Positions 17,564-27,522 are shown, counted from the stretch's first letter. The stretch is 45,085 bases of DNA from Caulobacteraceae bacterium (GCA_947475465.1 CANJLK010000027.1:1-45085); one strand, 5' to 3'. Translations and numbers: made by a program. Notes: generated by a model not told the origin, from the sequence alone.

Positions 17564-18474
17564 GCGTGCGGGTGGGCGTCGGCGTAGGCGCTGAGCAGCG
17601 CCGCGGCGTCGACCTGGGTGTAGCGCTGGGTGGTGGACAGCGAGGCGTGCCCCAGGAGTTCCTGGATCGAGCGCAGGTCTGCGCCGGCGCCGAGCAGATG
17701 AGTCGCGAAGGAATGCCGAAGCGCATGCGGCGTGGCGCTGTCCGGCAGACCGAGGCGCCCACGCAGCATCTGCACCATCGCCTGGACATGGCGCGGACTT
17801 AAGGGGCCGCCGCGCTTGGCGCGGAACAGGGCCTCATCCGGCGCCAGCCCGAACGGAACCTCCGCCAGATAGGCCGCGATCGCCTCGCGCACCGCCGGCA
17901 GGACCGGCACGATGCGGGTCTTGGACCCCTTGCCCACGATGCGCAGGCTGTCGGGGATCGGCGCGTCGGCGCGCTTCAGCGACAGCGCCTCCGAGATCCG
18001 CAGGCCGCAGCCGTAGAGCAGGGTCAGCACCGCCTGGTCGCGGGCGATTTCCCAATCCTCACGGTCGGGGTCCAGCCCCGGCTCGGCGATCATCCCGGCA
18101 GCCTGATCCTCGGTGACCGGACGCGGCGCGCCGGGAACCACACGGGGTCCATGCACCAGGGCGATGGCCGGGTTGGGACTGTCGAGCCGGCGATCCATGA
18201 AGCGGTGGAAGGTGCGGATCGCCGACAGGGCCTGGCTGAGCGAACGCGGCGACAAGGGCTTGTCGCCTTGGCGCAGGCAGGCAAGCCAGGCACGGACGTC
18301 GCCGGCGGAAACTTCGGCGAGCGACTTCAGCGTCACAGCCTCGCCGCTGTGCTGTTCCAGGAAGGCGATATAGCGGCGGCCGGCGAAGCCATAGGCCTCC
18401 AGCGTCCTGGGCGAAGACCGGCGCTCATTGGCGAGGTGCTCCAGCCAGAGCGCCAAAGCCTCCCGAGCCGTCAT
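17560..18474 (-). CDS. xerC: Tyrosine recombinase XerC
   Basis: XerC acts with XerD at dif to resolve chromosome dimers. The 304-residue protein has an N-terminal SAM-like core-binding domain (about 1-90) and a catalytic domain with the full active-site set: R159 in GCGLRISE, the Lys of GKGSKTR (about 182), the H-x-x-R box in HALRHSFATHLL, the LLGHAS His, and the nucleophilic Tyr in TTQRYTQ. No sign of phage integrase features or flanking att sites. It is the last gene of an fsa-DUF484-xerC operon and overlaps DUF484 by 4 bp. It is convergent with the four-helix membrane-protein gene. Confidence 0.95.
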   Translation of the reverse strand: MTAREALALWLEHLANERRSSPRTLEAYGFAGRRYIAFLEQHSGEAVTLKSLAEVSAGDVRAWLACLRQGDKPLSPRSLSQALSAIRTFHRFMDRRLDSPNPAIALVHGPRVVPGAPRPVTEDQAAGMIAEPGLDPDREDWEIARDQAVLTLLYGCGLRISEALSLKRADAPIPDSLRIVGKGSKTRIVPVLPAVREAIAAYLAEVPFGLAPDEALFRAKRGGPLSPRHVQAMVQMLRGRLGLPDSATPHALRHSFATHLLGAGADLRSIQELLGHASLSTTQRYTQVDAAALLSAYADAHPHA

Positions 18475-19175
18475 TGACTGAGGATCGGCCAGCGCTCGGC
18501 GGTGCGTTCGACGACCCGGGCCAGGAAGGCGACCAACTCGGTCCCCATGTCCTCGGTAAAGCCCTCGTCCGCCGTCGATCCGAAGGCCAGCAGGCCCTGC
18601 CGCGACGGCTCCCAGATCGCCATGCGGACCATCGCCATGGAGCGGATCGTGTCGGCCCGGTCGCCGAACAGGCCGAGCGCGGTGGGGGCGAAGCCCATGC
18701 GGGCCAGCTGCTGCGGCCCGCCCAGGATCATGTCCACCTGGCTCTCCACCAGATGCTTCCAGCCGGCCGGAGGCAGGCCTTCGCTCTCGAGCGCGATGAC
18801 TCCGGCGGCCAGGCCGAAGCGCTGCTGGGCCAGATCGTCCACCCGGCGGGAGAGGTCGGAGTGGTTGCGGCTGTCGAGAAGATCGACGACGGCGCCGTGG
18901 GTCTGGGCCTGGGCGGAGAAATTGGCGCGCGCGGTCTCCTCGACCTGCTGGCGCTGATCAGCCTCGCGCCGATGGGCGGCGTGCACGCGGGCCAGCGCCG
19001 CGGGGCCGAAGTCCACGACATTGCCGTCGGCCACCTTCAGCCCGAGTTCGCCCAGCAGCCCGTCGTCACGGGTCAGGAATTCCGGATTGTCCGAAAGGAA
19101 GCGTCGGACGGCCTGGGCGGTCAGGGGGGCGGGCTCCAGCGGCGCCTCTTCGATGCCGCCCTGCGTTCCGTCCAT
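18471..19175 (-). CDS. DUF484 family protein
   Basis: The 234-residue protein has the DUF484 pattern: an N-terminal AVRRFLSDNPEFLTRDDGLL, a coiled-coil stretch (about 60-100), and a GAF-like half ending WEPSRQGLLAFGSTADEGFTEDMGTELVAFLARVVER. Members commonly neighbour xerC and their molecular role is unknown. Here it overlaps xerC by 4 bp, supporting translational coupling. The ATG at 19175 (MDGTQGG) is preferred; an upstream TTG (19190) sits 3 nt from the fsa stop. Linkage to Xer recombination is inferred only from position. Confidence 0.9.
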   Translation of the reverse strand: MDGTQGGIEEAPLEPAPLTAQAVRRFLSDNPEFLTRDDGLLGELGLKVADGNVVDFGPAALARVHAAHRREADQRQQVEETARANFSAQAQTHGAVVDLLDSRNHSDLSRRVDDLAQQRFGLAAGVIALESEGLPPAGWKHLVESQVDMILGGPQQLARMGFAPTALGLFGDRADTIRSMAMVRMAIWEPSRQGLLAFGSTADEGFTEDMGTELVAFLARVVERTAERWPILSQ

Positions 19176-19192
19176 ATCCGCCCCCAGCAAGC

Positions 19193-19846
19193 CTACAGGA
19201 TGGACTGGCCCGTCTTGGCCCAGTCGCTCATGAACTGATCAAGCCCCCGTTCGGTTAACGGGTGCTTGAAAAGTGCTGCGAAGACGTCGGGCGGAATGGT
19301 CGCGCAATCGGCGCCGGCGAGCGCCGCGGCTGTCACATGGGCCGAACCCCGGATCGAGGCCGCCAGGATTTCGGTGTCGAAGTCGTAGTTGTCGTAGATC
19401 GCGCGGATCTCGACGATCAGGTCCATGCCATTGGCGCCGTGGTCGTCGAGGCGTCCAATGAAGGGGCTGATGTAGGTTGCGCCCGCCTTGGCGGCCAACA
19501 GGGCCTGGGCCGCGGAGAAGCACAGGGTGACGTTGGTGGCGATGCCTTCGTGGGCGAATTCGCGGGTGGCGATCAGCCCGTCTCGGGTCAGCGGCAGCTT
19601 GACCACCACATTGGGGGCGATGCTCGCCAGTTTGCGGCCCTCATCGACCATGCCGGCGGTGTCGGTGGCCGCCACCTCGGCGCTCACGGGCCCCTCGACG
19701 GCCTCGCAAATCTCGGCGATGACCTCCAGCATGGGACGGCCCGACTTGGCGATCAGCGTAGGATTGGTGGTGACGCCGTCGACCAGGCCCGTGAGGGCCA
19801 TGTCGCGCAGGACGGTCACGTCGGTGGTGTCGAGGAAGAGCTGCAT
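19193..19846 (-). CDS. Transaldolase / fructose-6-phosphate aldolase family protein
   Basis: The 217-residue enzyme starts [20 protein letters not shown] and contains [14 protein letters not shown], the Schiff-base lysine in [44 protein letters not shown] and EILAASIRG. This short form covers both small transaldolases and fructose-6-phosphate aldolases, so the exact reaction is open. A dihydroxyacetone transfer in the pentose-phosphate route is likely. It heads the operon with DUF484 and xerC and is divergent from priA, with 66 bp between starts. Confidence 0.95.
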   Translation of the reverse strand: MQLFLDTTDVTVLRDMALTGLVDGVTTNPTLIAKSGRPMLEVIAEICEAVEGPVSAEVAATDTAGMVDEGRKLASIAPNVVVKLPLTRDGLIATREFAHEGIATNVTLCFSAAQALLAAKAGATYISPFIGRLDDHGANGMDLIVEIRAIYDNYDFDTEILAASIRGSAHVTAAALAGADCATIPPDVFAALFKHPLTERGLDQFMSDWAKTGQSIL

Positions 19847-19912
19847 CGGGAAGACCTTGGGTTTGCGAGGGACGCTTGTAGCGCCTGGCGCGCGAAGCGC
19901 AAAAGGCTCCTG

Positions 19913-22090
19913 ATGAGCCGCATCGCCTCCGTCCTTCTGCCGATGCCCTTGCCCGAGGCCTTCGACTACGCCGAGCCCGAGGGCCTGGATCTGCAGGTGG
20001 GCGATCAGGTGGCCGCGCCGCTGGGCCCCCGGCTCCTGCGGGGCGTCGTGGTGGGCCTTCGCGAGGGGGCTGGCGGCAACCGCCCGCTGAAGGCCATCGA
20101 GGGGCGGCTGGACGAACCACCCCTGCCGCCGAACACCCTGGAATTCATCCAGTGGGCGGCGCGCTACGCGGTCGATGCGCCGGGCCAGCCGCTGGCCATT
20201 GCGCTGCGCGGCGCCCGCGCGCCCAAACCAAAGCCTGTGAAGGTCGTCGAGGTCACGGGCGCCGAACCCGCCCGCCCGACGCCCGCCCGGACGAAGGTCA
20301 TCCAAACCGCCCGTGGCCAGTCGCTGAGCCCGCCGGACCTTGTGCGCGCCGCCGGGGTTTCCTCTGGCGTGGTGAAGGCGCTGATCGACGAGGGCGTCCT
20401 GGCTGTTCGCCTTATCGAGGCCGAGGCCCGTTTCGACGAGCCCAACCCTTTCCTGGCTGGCGCGACCCTGAATCCCAGCCAGGCGGCGGGCGCGGCGGCG
20501 TTGAAGGCCATGCTGGCCGCCGATACAGCAGGAGAGGGCGGCTTCAACGTCGCCCTGCTGGATGGGGTTACCGGATCGGGCAAGACGGAGGTCTATCTGG
20601 AGGCGGTGGCCGCGGCGCTGGCGGCCGATCCCACCGCCCAGGTCCTGATCCTGCTGCCGGAGATCGCGCTCACCCAGGCGGTGATCGCCCGTGTCGCCGA
20701 GCGGTTCGGCGCGCAACCCGGCGAGTGGCACTCCGATGTCGCCCCGCCGGCCCGCAGGCGGGTCTGGGAAGCCGTCGCCCACGGCCGCTGCCGGATCGTG
20801 GTCGGCGCCCGCTCGGCGCTTTTCCTGCCGTTCCCGAACCTGCGGCTTATCGTGGTCGACGAGGAGCACGACGCTTCCTTCAAGCAGGAGGAGGGCTTCA
20901 TCTACCACGCCCGCGACCTGGCCGTGGTCCGCGCCAAGATCGAGGAGGCCGCGGTGATCCTGGCCTCAGCGACGCCGTCGCTGGAGACCCTGCGCAACGC
21001 CGAGACAGGCCGCTACCGCTGGCTTCGGCTATCGGCGCGCCATGGAACCGCGCAACTGCCGGACATTGAGCTGATCGACCTGCGCGAGACCCCGCCGGAG
21101 CACGGACGCTGGCTCTCACCGCCGCTGGTCGCCGCCATGGGCGAGACGTTTGCACGCGGCGAGCAGACACTGCTGTTCCTCAACCGTCGAGGCTACGCGC
21201 CGTTGGTCCTGTGCAAAGCCTGCGGCCAGAAGCTGACCGCGCCGGATACCGATTCCTGGCTGGTCGAGCACCGCTATTCCGGCCGGCTGGTCTGCCATCT
21301 GACCGGCTTTTCGATGCCCAAGCCCCGGGCCTGCCCCCACTGCGGCGCTCACGACAGCCTGGTCTCCATCGGCCCCGGCGTGGAGCGGGTGGAGGAGGAG
21401 GCCAAGGAATTGTTTCCCCAGGCGCGGGTGGCGGTGTTTTCCTCCGACACCGCCTTCGACGCGCGCGAGGCCCGGCGGCTGATCGAGGCGATGGCCGACG
21501 GACAGATCGATATCCTGGTGGCGACCCAAGCCGCCGCCAAGGGACACAACTTTCCCGACCTCACCCTGGTGGGGGTGGTGGACGCCGACCTTGGCCTGCG
21601 GGGCGGCGACCTGCGGGCCGCCGAGCGCACCTATCAGCTTCTCGCCCAGGCCACCGGCCGTGCCGGCCGCCGGGACCGTCCGGGCCGAGCGCTGCTGCAG
21701 ACCTACGCCCCCGACCATGCCGTCATGCAGGCGCTGAAGGCCCAGGATCGCGACGCCTTCGTGGCCGCCGAGATGAGCGAGCGCGAACTGGCGGGCCTGC
21801 CGCCCTATGGCCGCCTGGCTGCGGTGATCGCGTCCGGCCTCGATCCGGCCCAACTCGAGGTCTTCGTGCGCACCATGGCCCAGGCCGCGCCCAATACCGA
21901 GGGGGTCGAGGTCTACGGACCCGCCGATGCGCCGCTGGGCCTGATCCGCGGCCGGCGGCGCAAGCGCTTCCTGGTCCGCGCCGACCGCACGGTGGACCTC
22001 TCGGCCTATATGGCGACCTGGCGGGCGCGGGTAAAACCACCAGCTTCGGTGCGCGTAGCGATAGATATCGACCCCTATACCTTCCTTTGA
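19913..22090 (+). CDS. priA: Primosomal protein N' PriA (replication restart helicase) with a degenerate second zinc site
   Basis: PriA recognises stalled forks and reloads the replisome. The 725-residue protein has an N-terminal 3'-DNA-binding domain ([20 protein letters not shown]), Walker [15 protein letters not shown] (about 218), [36 protein letters not shown], and helicase motifs V-VI ending [19 protein letters not shown]. Zinc ligands: C434 and C437 and C474 and C477 are present, but the positions for the second site read A443-P-D-T446 and C461-H-L-T464, so three of its four cysteines are lost. Spacing matches E. coli exactly, so this is a substitution, not an indel. I start at the ATG at 19913, the usual family start, although the frame is open further upstream. 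Confidence 0.96.
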   Translation: MSRIASVLLPMPLPEAFDYAEPEGLDLQVGDQVAAPLGPRLLRGVVVGLREGAGGNRPLKAIEGRLDEPPLPPNTLEFIQWAARYAVDAPGQPLAIALRGARAPKPKPVKVVEVTGAEPARPTPARTKVIQTARGQSLSPPDLVRAAGVSSGVVKALIDEGVLAVRLIEAEARFDEPNPFLAGATLNPSQAAGAAALKAMLAADTAGEGGFNVALLDGVTGSGKTEVYLEAVAAALAADPTAQVLILLPEIALTQAVIARVAERFGAQPGEWHSDVAPPARRRVWEAVAHGRCRIVVGARSALFLPFPNLRLIVVDEEHDASFKQEEGFIYHARDLAVVRAKIEEAAVILASATPSLETLRNAETGRYRWLRLSARHGTAQLPDIELIDLRETPPEHGRWLSPPLVAAMGETFARGEQTLLFLNRRGYAPLVLCKACGQKLTAPDTDSWLVEHRYSGRLVCHLTGFSMPKPRACPHCGAHDSLVSIGPGVERVEEEAKELFPQARVAVFSSDTAFDAREARRLIEAMADGQIDILVATQAAAKGHNFPDLTLVGVVDADLGLRGGDLRAAERTYQLLAQATGRAGRRDRPGRALLQTYAPDHAVMQALKAQDRDAFVAAEMSERELAGLPPYGRLAAVIASGLDPAQLEVFVRTMAQAAPNTEGVEVYGPADAPLGLIRGRRRKRFLVRADRTVDLSAYMATWRARVKPPASVRVAIDIDPYTFL

Positions 22091-22156
22091 ACACAAATTT
22101 GCACCCTATGGGCGGCAAACGGCGCTGACGATGCGCCTCGTTCCTAGGAAACCCAC

Positions 22157-24274
22157 ATGTCGCTTACCCACACCCTGCTGCTGAGCGCCGCCTGGTGCGT
22201 GATGGCCGCCGCCCCGGCGCTCGCCGCGCCCGGTGACATCTTCGCCAAGCCCAGTCCGCTTTTCCTGCACGCCCCGCAGTTCGACAAGATTCAGGACGGC
22301 GACTACCAGCCGGCCCTCGAGGCCGGCATGGCGCAGCAGAAGGCCGAGATCGCCGCCATCGCGGACAATCCCGAGGCGCCGAGCTTCAACAACACCATCG
22401 TCGCCCTGGAGCGTTCGGGCCAGTTGCTCAACCGGGTGGAGGCCGTGTTCAGCGGCGTGACGGGCGCCAATACCAATCCGGCCCTGCAGGCCATCGAGAC
22501 CGCCGTGGCGCCAAAGCTCGCCGCCCACAATGACGCCATCTATCTCAACGCCAAGCTCTTCGCCCGGGTCGATTCGGTCTACGCCAAGCGCGACGCGCTG
22601 AAGCTGGACGCCGAGTCGCGCCAGCTACTGAAGGTGACCTACGACGCCTTCGTCCACGCCGGCGCCAAGCTCTCCGAGGCCGACCGCGGCAAGCTTCGGG
22701 CGCTGAACGAGCAGCAGTCGGTGCTCACCAACGCCTTCAAGCAAAGGCTTCTTGCCGCGACAAAGGCCGGCGGCCTGGTCATCGACGACAAGGCTAAGCT
22801 CGCGGGCCTCAGCGACAGCCAGATCGCCGCGCTCGCCGAGGCGGCCGAGGCGCGTGGTCTGACGGGCAAGTGGGTGATCCCGCTGCAGAACACCACCCAG
22901 CAGCCGCTGCTGACCGACCTCGCCGACCGCACGGTGCGCGAGGCGCTGTTCAACGCCGGCTGGACCCGCACCGAGCGCGGCGACGCCAACGACACCCGCG
23001 AGATCGTCACCAGCCTGGCGAAGCTGCGGGCGGAGAAGGCCAGGCTGCTCGGCTATCCCAGCTACGCCGCCTACAACGTCTCCAATCAGATGGTCGGCAC
23101 GCCGCAAGTGGTGGACGACTTCATGCGCCAGCTCGCCCCGGCCGCCGGCGCGCGCGCGCTGCGCGAAGCCGCCGACATCCAGAAGGTCATCGATGCCGAT
23201 GGCCCCCACTTCGACCTCAAGCCCTGGGACTGGCAGCGCTACGCCCAGCAGGTCAAGAAGGCGCGTTACGACCTGAGCGACGACGAGACCAAGCCCTATT
23301 TCGAGATCGACCGGGTGCTCAACGACGGGGTCCTGTACGCCGCCAACCAGCTCTACGGCCTGACCTTCAAACCGCGGCCGGACCTCCCGGTCTGGCATCC
23401 GGACGTCAAGGTCTTCGAGGTCCACGACAAGGACGGTTCCCTGCTTGGCCTGATGTATTTCGACTACTGGAAGCGCGACAATAAAGGCGGCGGCGCCTGG
23501 ATGAGCAATTTTGTCGGCCAGTCGAAGCTGATGGGCGCCAAGCCGGTGATCTTCAACGTCGCCAACTTCACCAAGCCCGCGCCCGGCCAACCGGCCCTGA
23601 TCTCCTCCGACGACGCCGTGACCATGTTCCACGAGTTCGGCCACGCCCTGCACGGCCTGTTCTCGAACGTCACCTATCCCAGCCTGTCGGGCACCCGGGT
23701 GGCCCGCGACGTGGTCGAGTTCCCCTCGCAGTTCAACGAGAACTGGGCCTTCGAGCCGAAGATCCTGGCCCACTACGCGGTCCACTATAAGACAGGCGCC
23801 CCGATCCCCCAGGCCCTGGCCGACAAGCTCAAGGCCTCGTCACAGTTCAACAAGGGCTATGACATGGGCGAGCTGATCGCCGCGGCCGAGCTCGACCTGC
23901 AATGGCACTCGCTGGGCCCCGACGCGCCCAAGCAGGACGTCGACGCCTTCGAGGCCCAGGCGCTGAAGGCGGCCGGCGCCGACTATCCCAACGTCCCGCC
24001 GCGCTACCGCTCCAGCTACTACCAGCACATCTTCGCGGGCGGCTATGCGGCCGGGTACTACGCCTATCTCTGGACCGAGATGCTGGCTGACGACGCCTGG
24101 GACTGGTTCAAGGCCAACGGCGGCCTGACGCGGGCCAACGGCCAGCGGTTCCGCGACCTTGTGCTGTCGAAGGGCCACACCCTGGACTACGGGCCCATGT
24201 GGCGGGCCTTCTACGGCAAGGATCCCGACATCGGCCCGATGCTGAAGAACCGTGGCCTGGCGGGCGCGGATTAG
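22157..24274 (+). CDS. Periplasmic M3-family metallopeptidase (peptidyl-dipeptidase Dcp-like)
   Basis: The 705-residue protein starts with a signal peptide (hydrophobic 5-20, cleavage near ALAA-PGD) and is therefore exported. The M3 zinc site is intact: H492EFGH496 with E521 in VVEFPSQFNENW. Upstream are the family segments LAKLRAEKARLLGYPSYAAYN and AWMSNFVGQSK, and downstream YYQHIFAGGYAAGYYAYLWTEMLADDAWDWF. It should degrade oligopeptides, probably removing C-terminal dipeptides if Dcp-like. It lies 66 bp after priA on the same strand without clear functional linkage. Dcp versus oligopeptidase A specificity cannot be settled by eye. Confidence 0.95.
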   Translation: MSLTHTLLLSAAWCVMAAAPALAAPGDIFAKPSPLFLHAPQFDKIQDGDYQPALEAGMAQQKAEIAAIADNPEAPSFNNTIVALERSGQLLNRVEAVFSGVTGANTNPALQAIETAVAPKLAAHNDAIYLNAKLFARVDSVYAKRDALKLDAESRQLLKVTYDAFVHAGAKLSEADRGKLRALNEQQSVLTNAFKQRLLAATKAGGLVIDDKAKLAGLSDSQIAALAEAAEARGLTGKWVIPLQNTTQQPLLTDLADRTVREALFNAGWTRTERGDANDTREIVTSLAKLRAEKARLLGYPSYAAYNVSNQMVGTPQVVDDFMRQLAPAAGARALREAADIQKVIDADGPHFDLKPWDWQRYAQQVKKARYDLSDDETKPYFEIDRVLNDGVLYAANQLYGLTFKPRPDLPVWHPDVKVFEVHDKDGSLLGLMYFDYWKRDNKGGGAWMSNFVGQSKLMGAKPVIFNVANFTKPAPGQPALISSDDAVTMFHEFGHALHGLFSNVTYPSLSGTRVARDVVEFPSQFNENWAFEPKILAHYAVHYKTGAPIPQALADKLKASSQFNKGYDMGELIAAAELDLQWHSLGPDAPKQDVDAFEAQALKAAGADYPNVPPRYRSSYYQHIFAGGYAAGYYAYLWTEMLADDAWDWFKANGGLTRANGQRFRDLVLSKGHTLDYGPMWRAFYGKDPDIGPMLKNRGLAGAD

Positions 24275-24281
24275 GCCGAAG

Positions 24282-25091
24282 TTAGTGGAGGGTGGGGCCG
24301 TCCCCACCCTTCTTGCCGGCCGCCTTACGCCGCTTGCGGGACGCCATGTTCAGCGCCTCCACCCCGCCGGAAAAGGCCATGGCGGCGTAGATATAGCCCT
24401 TGGGCACGTGCACCCCGAAGCTGTCGGCGATCAGGGTCGCGCCAATCATCAGCAGGAAGCCCAGGGCCAGCATCACCACGCTGGGATTGTCGTGGATGAA
24501 TTTCGCCAGCGGGCCTGAGGCCACCAGCATCAGCCCCACGGCGATGATCACCGCCAGCATCATGATCGGCAGGTGCTCGGTCATGCCCACGGCGGTCAGG
24601 ATAGAGTCGATCGAAAAGACCACATCGAGCGCCAGGATCTGCACGATGGCGGCCGCGAAGCTCATGGAGACCGGGTTCTTCTTGTCCAGCAGGTCCGGGC
24701 TCTCCTCCGGGTCCATGGTGTGGTGGATCTCGCTGGTCGCCTTCCAGACCAGGAACAGGCCGCCGGCCAGGAGGATCAGGTCGCGCCAGGAGAAGGCGAG
24801 GTCGAAGAGGGCGTGGCCGTCCTCTCCCGCCGGGACCGCGAAGGGCAGGGTGAAGACGGGTTTGGTCAGGCCGACGATGAAGGCCAGCGTCGAGAGCAGG
24901 CCCAGCCGCAGGATCATCGCCAGGGAGATGCCGATCCGCCGGGCCTTGCCGCGCGTCGCGGGCGGCAGCTTGTTGGACAGGATGGAGACGAAGACCAGAT
25001 TGTCGACCCCCAGCACCACCTCCATGACCACCAGCGTCGCCAGCGCAAGCCAAGCCTCGGGGCTGGCGATCAGGATCATGATGTCGGCCAT
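24282..25091 (-). CDS. TerC-family integral membrane protein
   Basis: The 269-residue protein has about seven hydrophobic segments and the TerC signatures [15 protein letters not shown] (about 24-38) near the N-terminus and [17 protein letters not shown] (about 152-168) in the second half, whose acidic residues are thought to coordinate metal ions. The second half also has [20 protein letters not shown]. The tail is basic ([13 protein letters not shown]). TerC proteins are linked to tellurite resistance and, for some members, to Mn2+ export or metalation of exported proteins. I looked for the yybP-ykoY Mn2+ riboswitch upstream and did not find it. Convergent with the M3 peptidase, 7 bp apart. 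Confidence 0.93.
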   Translation of the reverse strand: MADIMILIASPEAWLALATLVVMEVVLGVDNLVFVSILSNKLPPATRGKARRIGISLAMILRLGLLSTLAFIVGLTKPVFTLPFAVPAGEDGHALFDLAFSWRDLILLAGGLFLVWKATSEIHHTMDPEESPDLLDKKNPVSMSFAAAIVQILALDVVFSIDSILTAVGMTEHLPIMMLAVIIAVGLMLVASGPLAKFIHDNPSVVMLALGFLLMIGATLIADSFGVHVPKGYIYAAMAFSGGVEALNMASRKRRKAAGKKGGDGPTLH

Positions 25092-25611
25092 TGGCGCTCC
25101 GATTGGGGTCCGTTCACCGCTTTCTAGCGCATCTGGCGCCCGCGCCTAGCCGCTGGTCTGGCGGCCGCGCACGGCGCCGCGCCTAAAAAATATGCGGCTG
25201 CGGCGAAAGCGGGCGATTTCTCGCAATTTTGTGAACGTCAGACATGGCCAGTTCCCCGCAGAGGGGAAGACCGGGACTCGTCTGGCGAGCTCTTGTTTCA
25301 AACCGTTACAGGTGCGTGAGGGCAGGTGTTCAGGGGCGAATGAAAGTCAAGACAAGCGATGGAATCAAAGAAATTCAGCTTGTCCACAGGCTGTCTGCGC
25401 GATCCAATGGGATAGTTATCTTGAACACGGCGATTTGACTGCCTTTTCGTTTGTATAGACTGTCTCGGTGCTTAGATAATCGGTGCTCCCAGGCGGGCCC
25501 CCTGGGGATAATCCGGCAGCGACTCGCGGTCGCGGCGATCTAAACCCTCTTTTCACTCTAGCCGGTATAGAGGTATGCCTTACGTCGTTGCGTCGGGGAG
25601 ATACCCTTAAC
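25092..25611. other. Long intergenic region upstream of the CHAP protein gene
   Basis: This 520-bp gap between divergent genes is visibly less GC-rich than its surroundings. A -10-like TATAGA occurs at 25454-25459, after TTGACT (25435), but the 13-bp spacing is too short for a confident promoter. A hairpin (CCAGGCGGGCCCCCTGG, about 25489-25505) lies in the probable CHAP leader. A short reading frame at 25192-25458 lacks any family feature and I do not call it a gene. The CHAP start is preceded by GGGAG at a long distance (about 11 nt). Confidence 0.5.
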
Positions 25612-26289
25612 ATGCTCAAGCGGACGAGGACCCTTCTGGGTTCCCTAGCCGTCGCGGTTGTTATGACCCTCGTCCCTACGGCGGGTGGGGCGGCCGCGGA
25701 TACCTATTGGCAGTGCGTTCCGTTCGCGCGCCTGGTGTCCGGCATCCAGATTTTCGGCGACGCCTACACCTGGTGGAAGCAGGCGCTGGGCAAGTATGAG
25801 GAAGGCTTCACGCCGAAGGCCGGCGCGGTGCTCTGCTTCAAGCCGACCGAACGCATGCGCCTGGGCCACGTGGCCGTGGTCAGTCAGGTGCTGACCGACC
25901 GCATTGTCCAGATCACCCACGCCAACTGGTCGCCGATCGAAGGTTCGCGTGGCAAGATCGAAAAGGACGTCACCCTGGTGGACGTCTCGCCCCAGGGCGA
26001 CTGGAGCCAGGTAAAGGTCTGGTACGATCCCAACCGCGATCTCGGCGGCTCGACCTACGCCACCGAAGGCTTCATCTATCCGGACGCCAAGGCCCGCGTC
26101 GCGGCCAACTCGGCGATCAGCCGCACCGAGAACACCGCCATCGCCATGGCCCAGTCCGCCGCCAACCAGATGGCCTCGGTCGTCCGTCCCGGCGCCGGTC
26201 CCCTCCAGATGCTGAGCCAGGCCGTCGACTCCACCGACCGGATCGCCGCCCTGATCGCCGCCGCCACCAAGGGCGACAACAGCAACTGA
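25612..26289 (+). CDS. Secreted CHAP-domain protein (putative cysteine amidase/endopeptidase)
   Basis: The 225-residue protein has a signal peptide (KRTRTLLGSLAVAVVMTLV, cleavage near GGAAA-DTY) and a CHAP domain: C35 in YWQCVPFARLVSG, H86 in MRLGHVAVVSQ and a polar HANW motif that fits the catalytic triad. CHAP enzymes cut peptidoglycan cross-bridges or stem amides, so a role in wall turnover is inferred. The C-terminal 70 residues are Ala-rich and low in hydrophobicity. The ATG at 25612 is chosen because it directly precedes the signal peptide; the frame is open upstream to a GTG at 25483. No SH3b or LysM domain is present. Confidence 0.88.
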   Translation: MLKRTRTLLGSLAVAVVMTLVPTAGGAAADTYWQCVPFARLVSGIQIFGDAYTWWKQALGKYEEGFTPKAGAVLCFKPTERMRLGHVAVVSQVLTDRIVQITHANWSPIEGSRGKIEKDVTLVDVSPQGDWSQVKVWYDPNRDLGGSTYATEGFIYPDAKARVAANSAISRTENTAIAMAQSAANQMASVVRPGAGPLQMLSQAVDSTDRIAALIAAATKGDNSN

Positions 26290-26322
26290 TCTCAGTCGCC
26301 GCGCCCGCGGCGCCTGAGATTG

Positions 26323-26457
26323 TTAGCCACGGAATACACGGAAGGCGGCCGTCATCGGGCGGCGCCTCAGGCTGCAAGGCGCGCTTCGCGCGCAATCCAC
26401 GCCGCACCCGCGGCAACCGTAAGTCTCTTCCGTGTCTTCCGTGTTTTCCGTGGCCAA
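26323..26457. repeat. MITE-like element with 22-bp terminal inverted repeats
   Basis: The left end (26323-26344, TTAGCCACGGAATACACGGA...) and right end (26436-26457) are reverse complements at 20 of 22 positions. They enclose about 90 bp with no gene. An extra partial repeat of the CTTCCGTGT unit precedes the right end. It occupies most of the gap between the CHAP gene and corA. The palindrome CTCAG..CTGAG right after the CHAP stop (26291-26318) may end that transcript. Confidence 0.8.
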
Positions 26458-26521
26458 TCCTTCTTCCGCTTCACCTCTCTCGCCGTTCCCCGCTAAACCG
26501 GGCGCAGACGGAGTCCGGTGA

Positions 26522-27472
26522 ATGTTAAACCTCCTGCGGCGCGGCGCGACCGGCTTCGAAACCCTCAGTCCCGCCGCCGGATGGGTCGTCCCCGATGACG
26601 CGCTCTGGCTCGACCTGGTCAGTCCCAGCCGCGAAGAGGAGCTTGCCGTCGAGGCGGCCCTTGGCCTCGAACTGCCGACCTTGGAGGAGATGGCCCAGCT
26701 TGAGCCCTCCAGCCGCCTCTATCAGGAGGCCGGCGCAACCTTCATGACCGCCACCCTCCTGTCGCGCAGCGACGAGGGGCCGCGTGGCACCCCGGTCACC
26801 TTCGTCCTGACCAAGGGCCTGCTGGTCGACCTGCGCTACGAGGAGTTGCGCGCCTTCAAGGCTTTCGCCGACCGCGCCCCGGCCCAGGCCATCGGCTCCG
26901 GCTCGGCGGCCCTGCTCGGCCTGCTCGACGCGGTCATCGAGCGGCTGGCGGAAATCCTCGAACAGACCGGCGCCGCCGTCGAGGTCGCCTCGACGGAGAT
27001 CTTCCGGGGCGCCGCGAACAAGAAGTACGACGCGCTGCTCGCCGATCTCGCCCGCGCCCAGTCGGTGACCTCCACCACTCGCACCAGCCTGGTCAGCCTG
27101 GCCCGGCTGCTGAGCTTCGGGGCGCTGGCCCCCGAAATCGCCTCGGACCCTGGGTGCAAGGCGCACCTCAAATCCCTGCAGCGTGACGCCCAGTCGCTCA
27201 CCGAACATACGACCGCCCAGTCCAGCCACATCGCCTTCCTGCTCGACGCCGCGTTGGGCCTGATCAACATCGAGCAGAACGCCATCATCAAGTTCTTCTC
27301 GGTGGTGGCGGTGGTGTTCATGCCGCCCACCCTGGTGGCCTCGATCTTCGGCATGAACTTCAAGCACATGCCCGAACTCGACTGGCCGCTGGGCTACCCC
27401 TTTGCCCTGGCCGTCATGCTGGCCACCGCCGTCCTGCCGGTCTTGTGGTTCAAACGCCGGGGTTGGTTCTGA
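26522..27472 (+). CDS. corA: CorA-family Mg2+/divalent cation channel
   Basis: The 316-residue protein has a large cytoplasmic N-terminal domain (about 1-250) and two C-terminal helices. The first ends in the selectivity signature GMN (IFGMNFKHMPELDWPLGYP), and the second is FALAVMLATAVLPVLWF with a basic end (KRRGWF). These are the hallmarks of CorA/ZntB-type pentameric channels. The sequence does not by itself separate Mg2+ from Ni2+, Co2+ or Zn2+ transport. ATG start 65 bp after the inverted-repeat element; no M-box leader is visible. A single-gene unit. Confidence 0.94.
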   Translation: MLNLLRRGATGFETLSPAAGWVVPDDALWLDLVSPSREEELAVEAALGLELPTLEEMAQLEPSSRLYQEAGATFMTATLLSRSDEGPRGTPVTFVLTKGLLVDLRYEELRAFKAFADRAPAQAIGSGSAALLGLLDAVIERLAEILEQTGAAVEVASTEIFRGAANKKYDALLADLARAQSVTSTTRTSLVSLARLLSFGALAPEIASDPGCKAHLKSLQRDAQSLTEHTTAQSSHIAFLLDAALGLINIEQNAIIKFFSVVAVVFMPPTLVASIFGMNFKHMPELDWPLGYPFALAVMLATAVLPVLWFKRRGWF

Positions 27473-27522
27473 TTTTCCGACCCGAAACCGTTCCTTAAGC
27501 GCGCGTGCGGCACAGTGGGTCC

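Noticed and set aside
17560..18474. XerC as a sign of an integrated mobile element
   Set aside because: It has the housekeeping XerC context (DUF484 next door), an intact family sequence and no att sites or phage genes around it.
19193..20908. 571-aa frame extending fsa upstream
   Set aside because: The normal MQLFLDTTD start lies at 19846, and the upstream part is antisense to priA. It is an open frame, not a fusion.
24282..25260. Mn2+ riboswitch (yybP-ykoY) before the TerC gene
   Set aside because: The conserved GGGGAGUAGC-type core is absent from the leader.
25380..25388. DnaA-box-like TTGTCCACA (and CTATCCACA at 35821-35829)
   Set aside because: Each has one mismatch from the consensus and occurs singly, with no AT-rich unwinding region or other origin features nearby.
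25192..25458. Reading frame of 88 aa in the gap before the CHAP gene
   Set aside because: No homology features, no ribosome site and composition unlike the neighbours; not called a gene.
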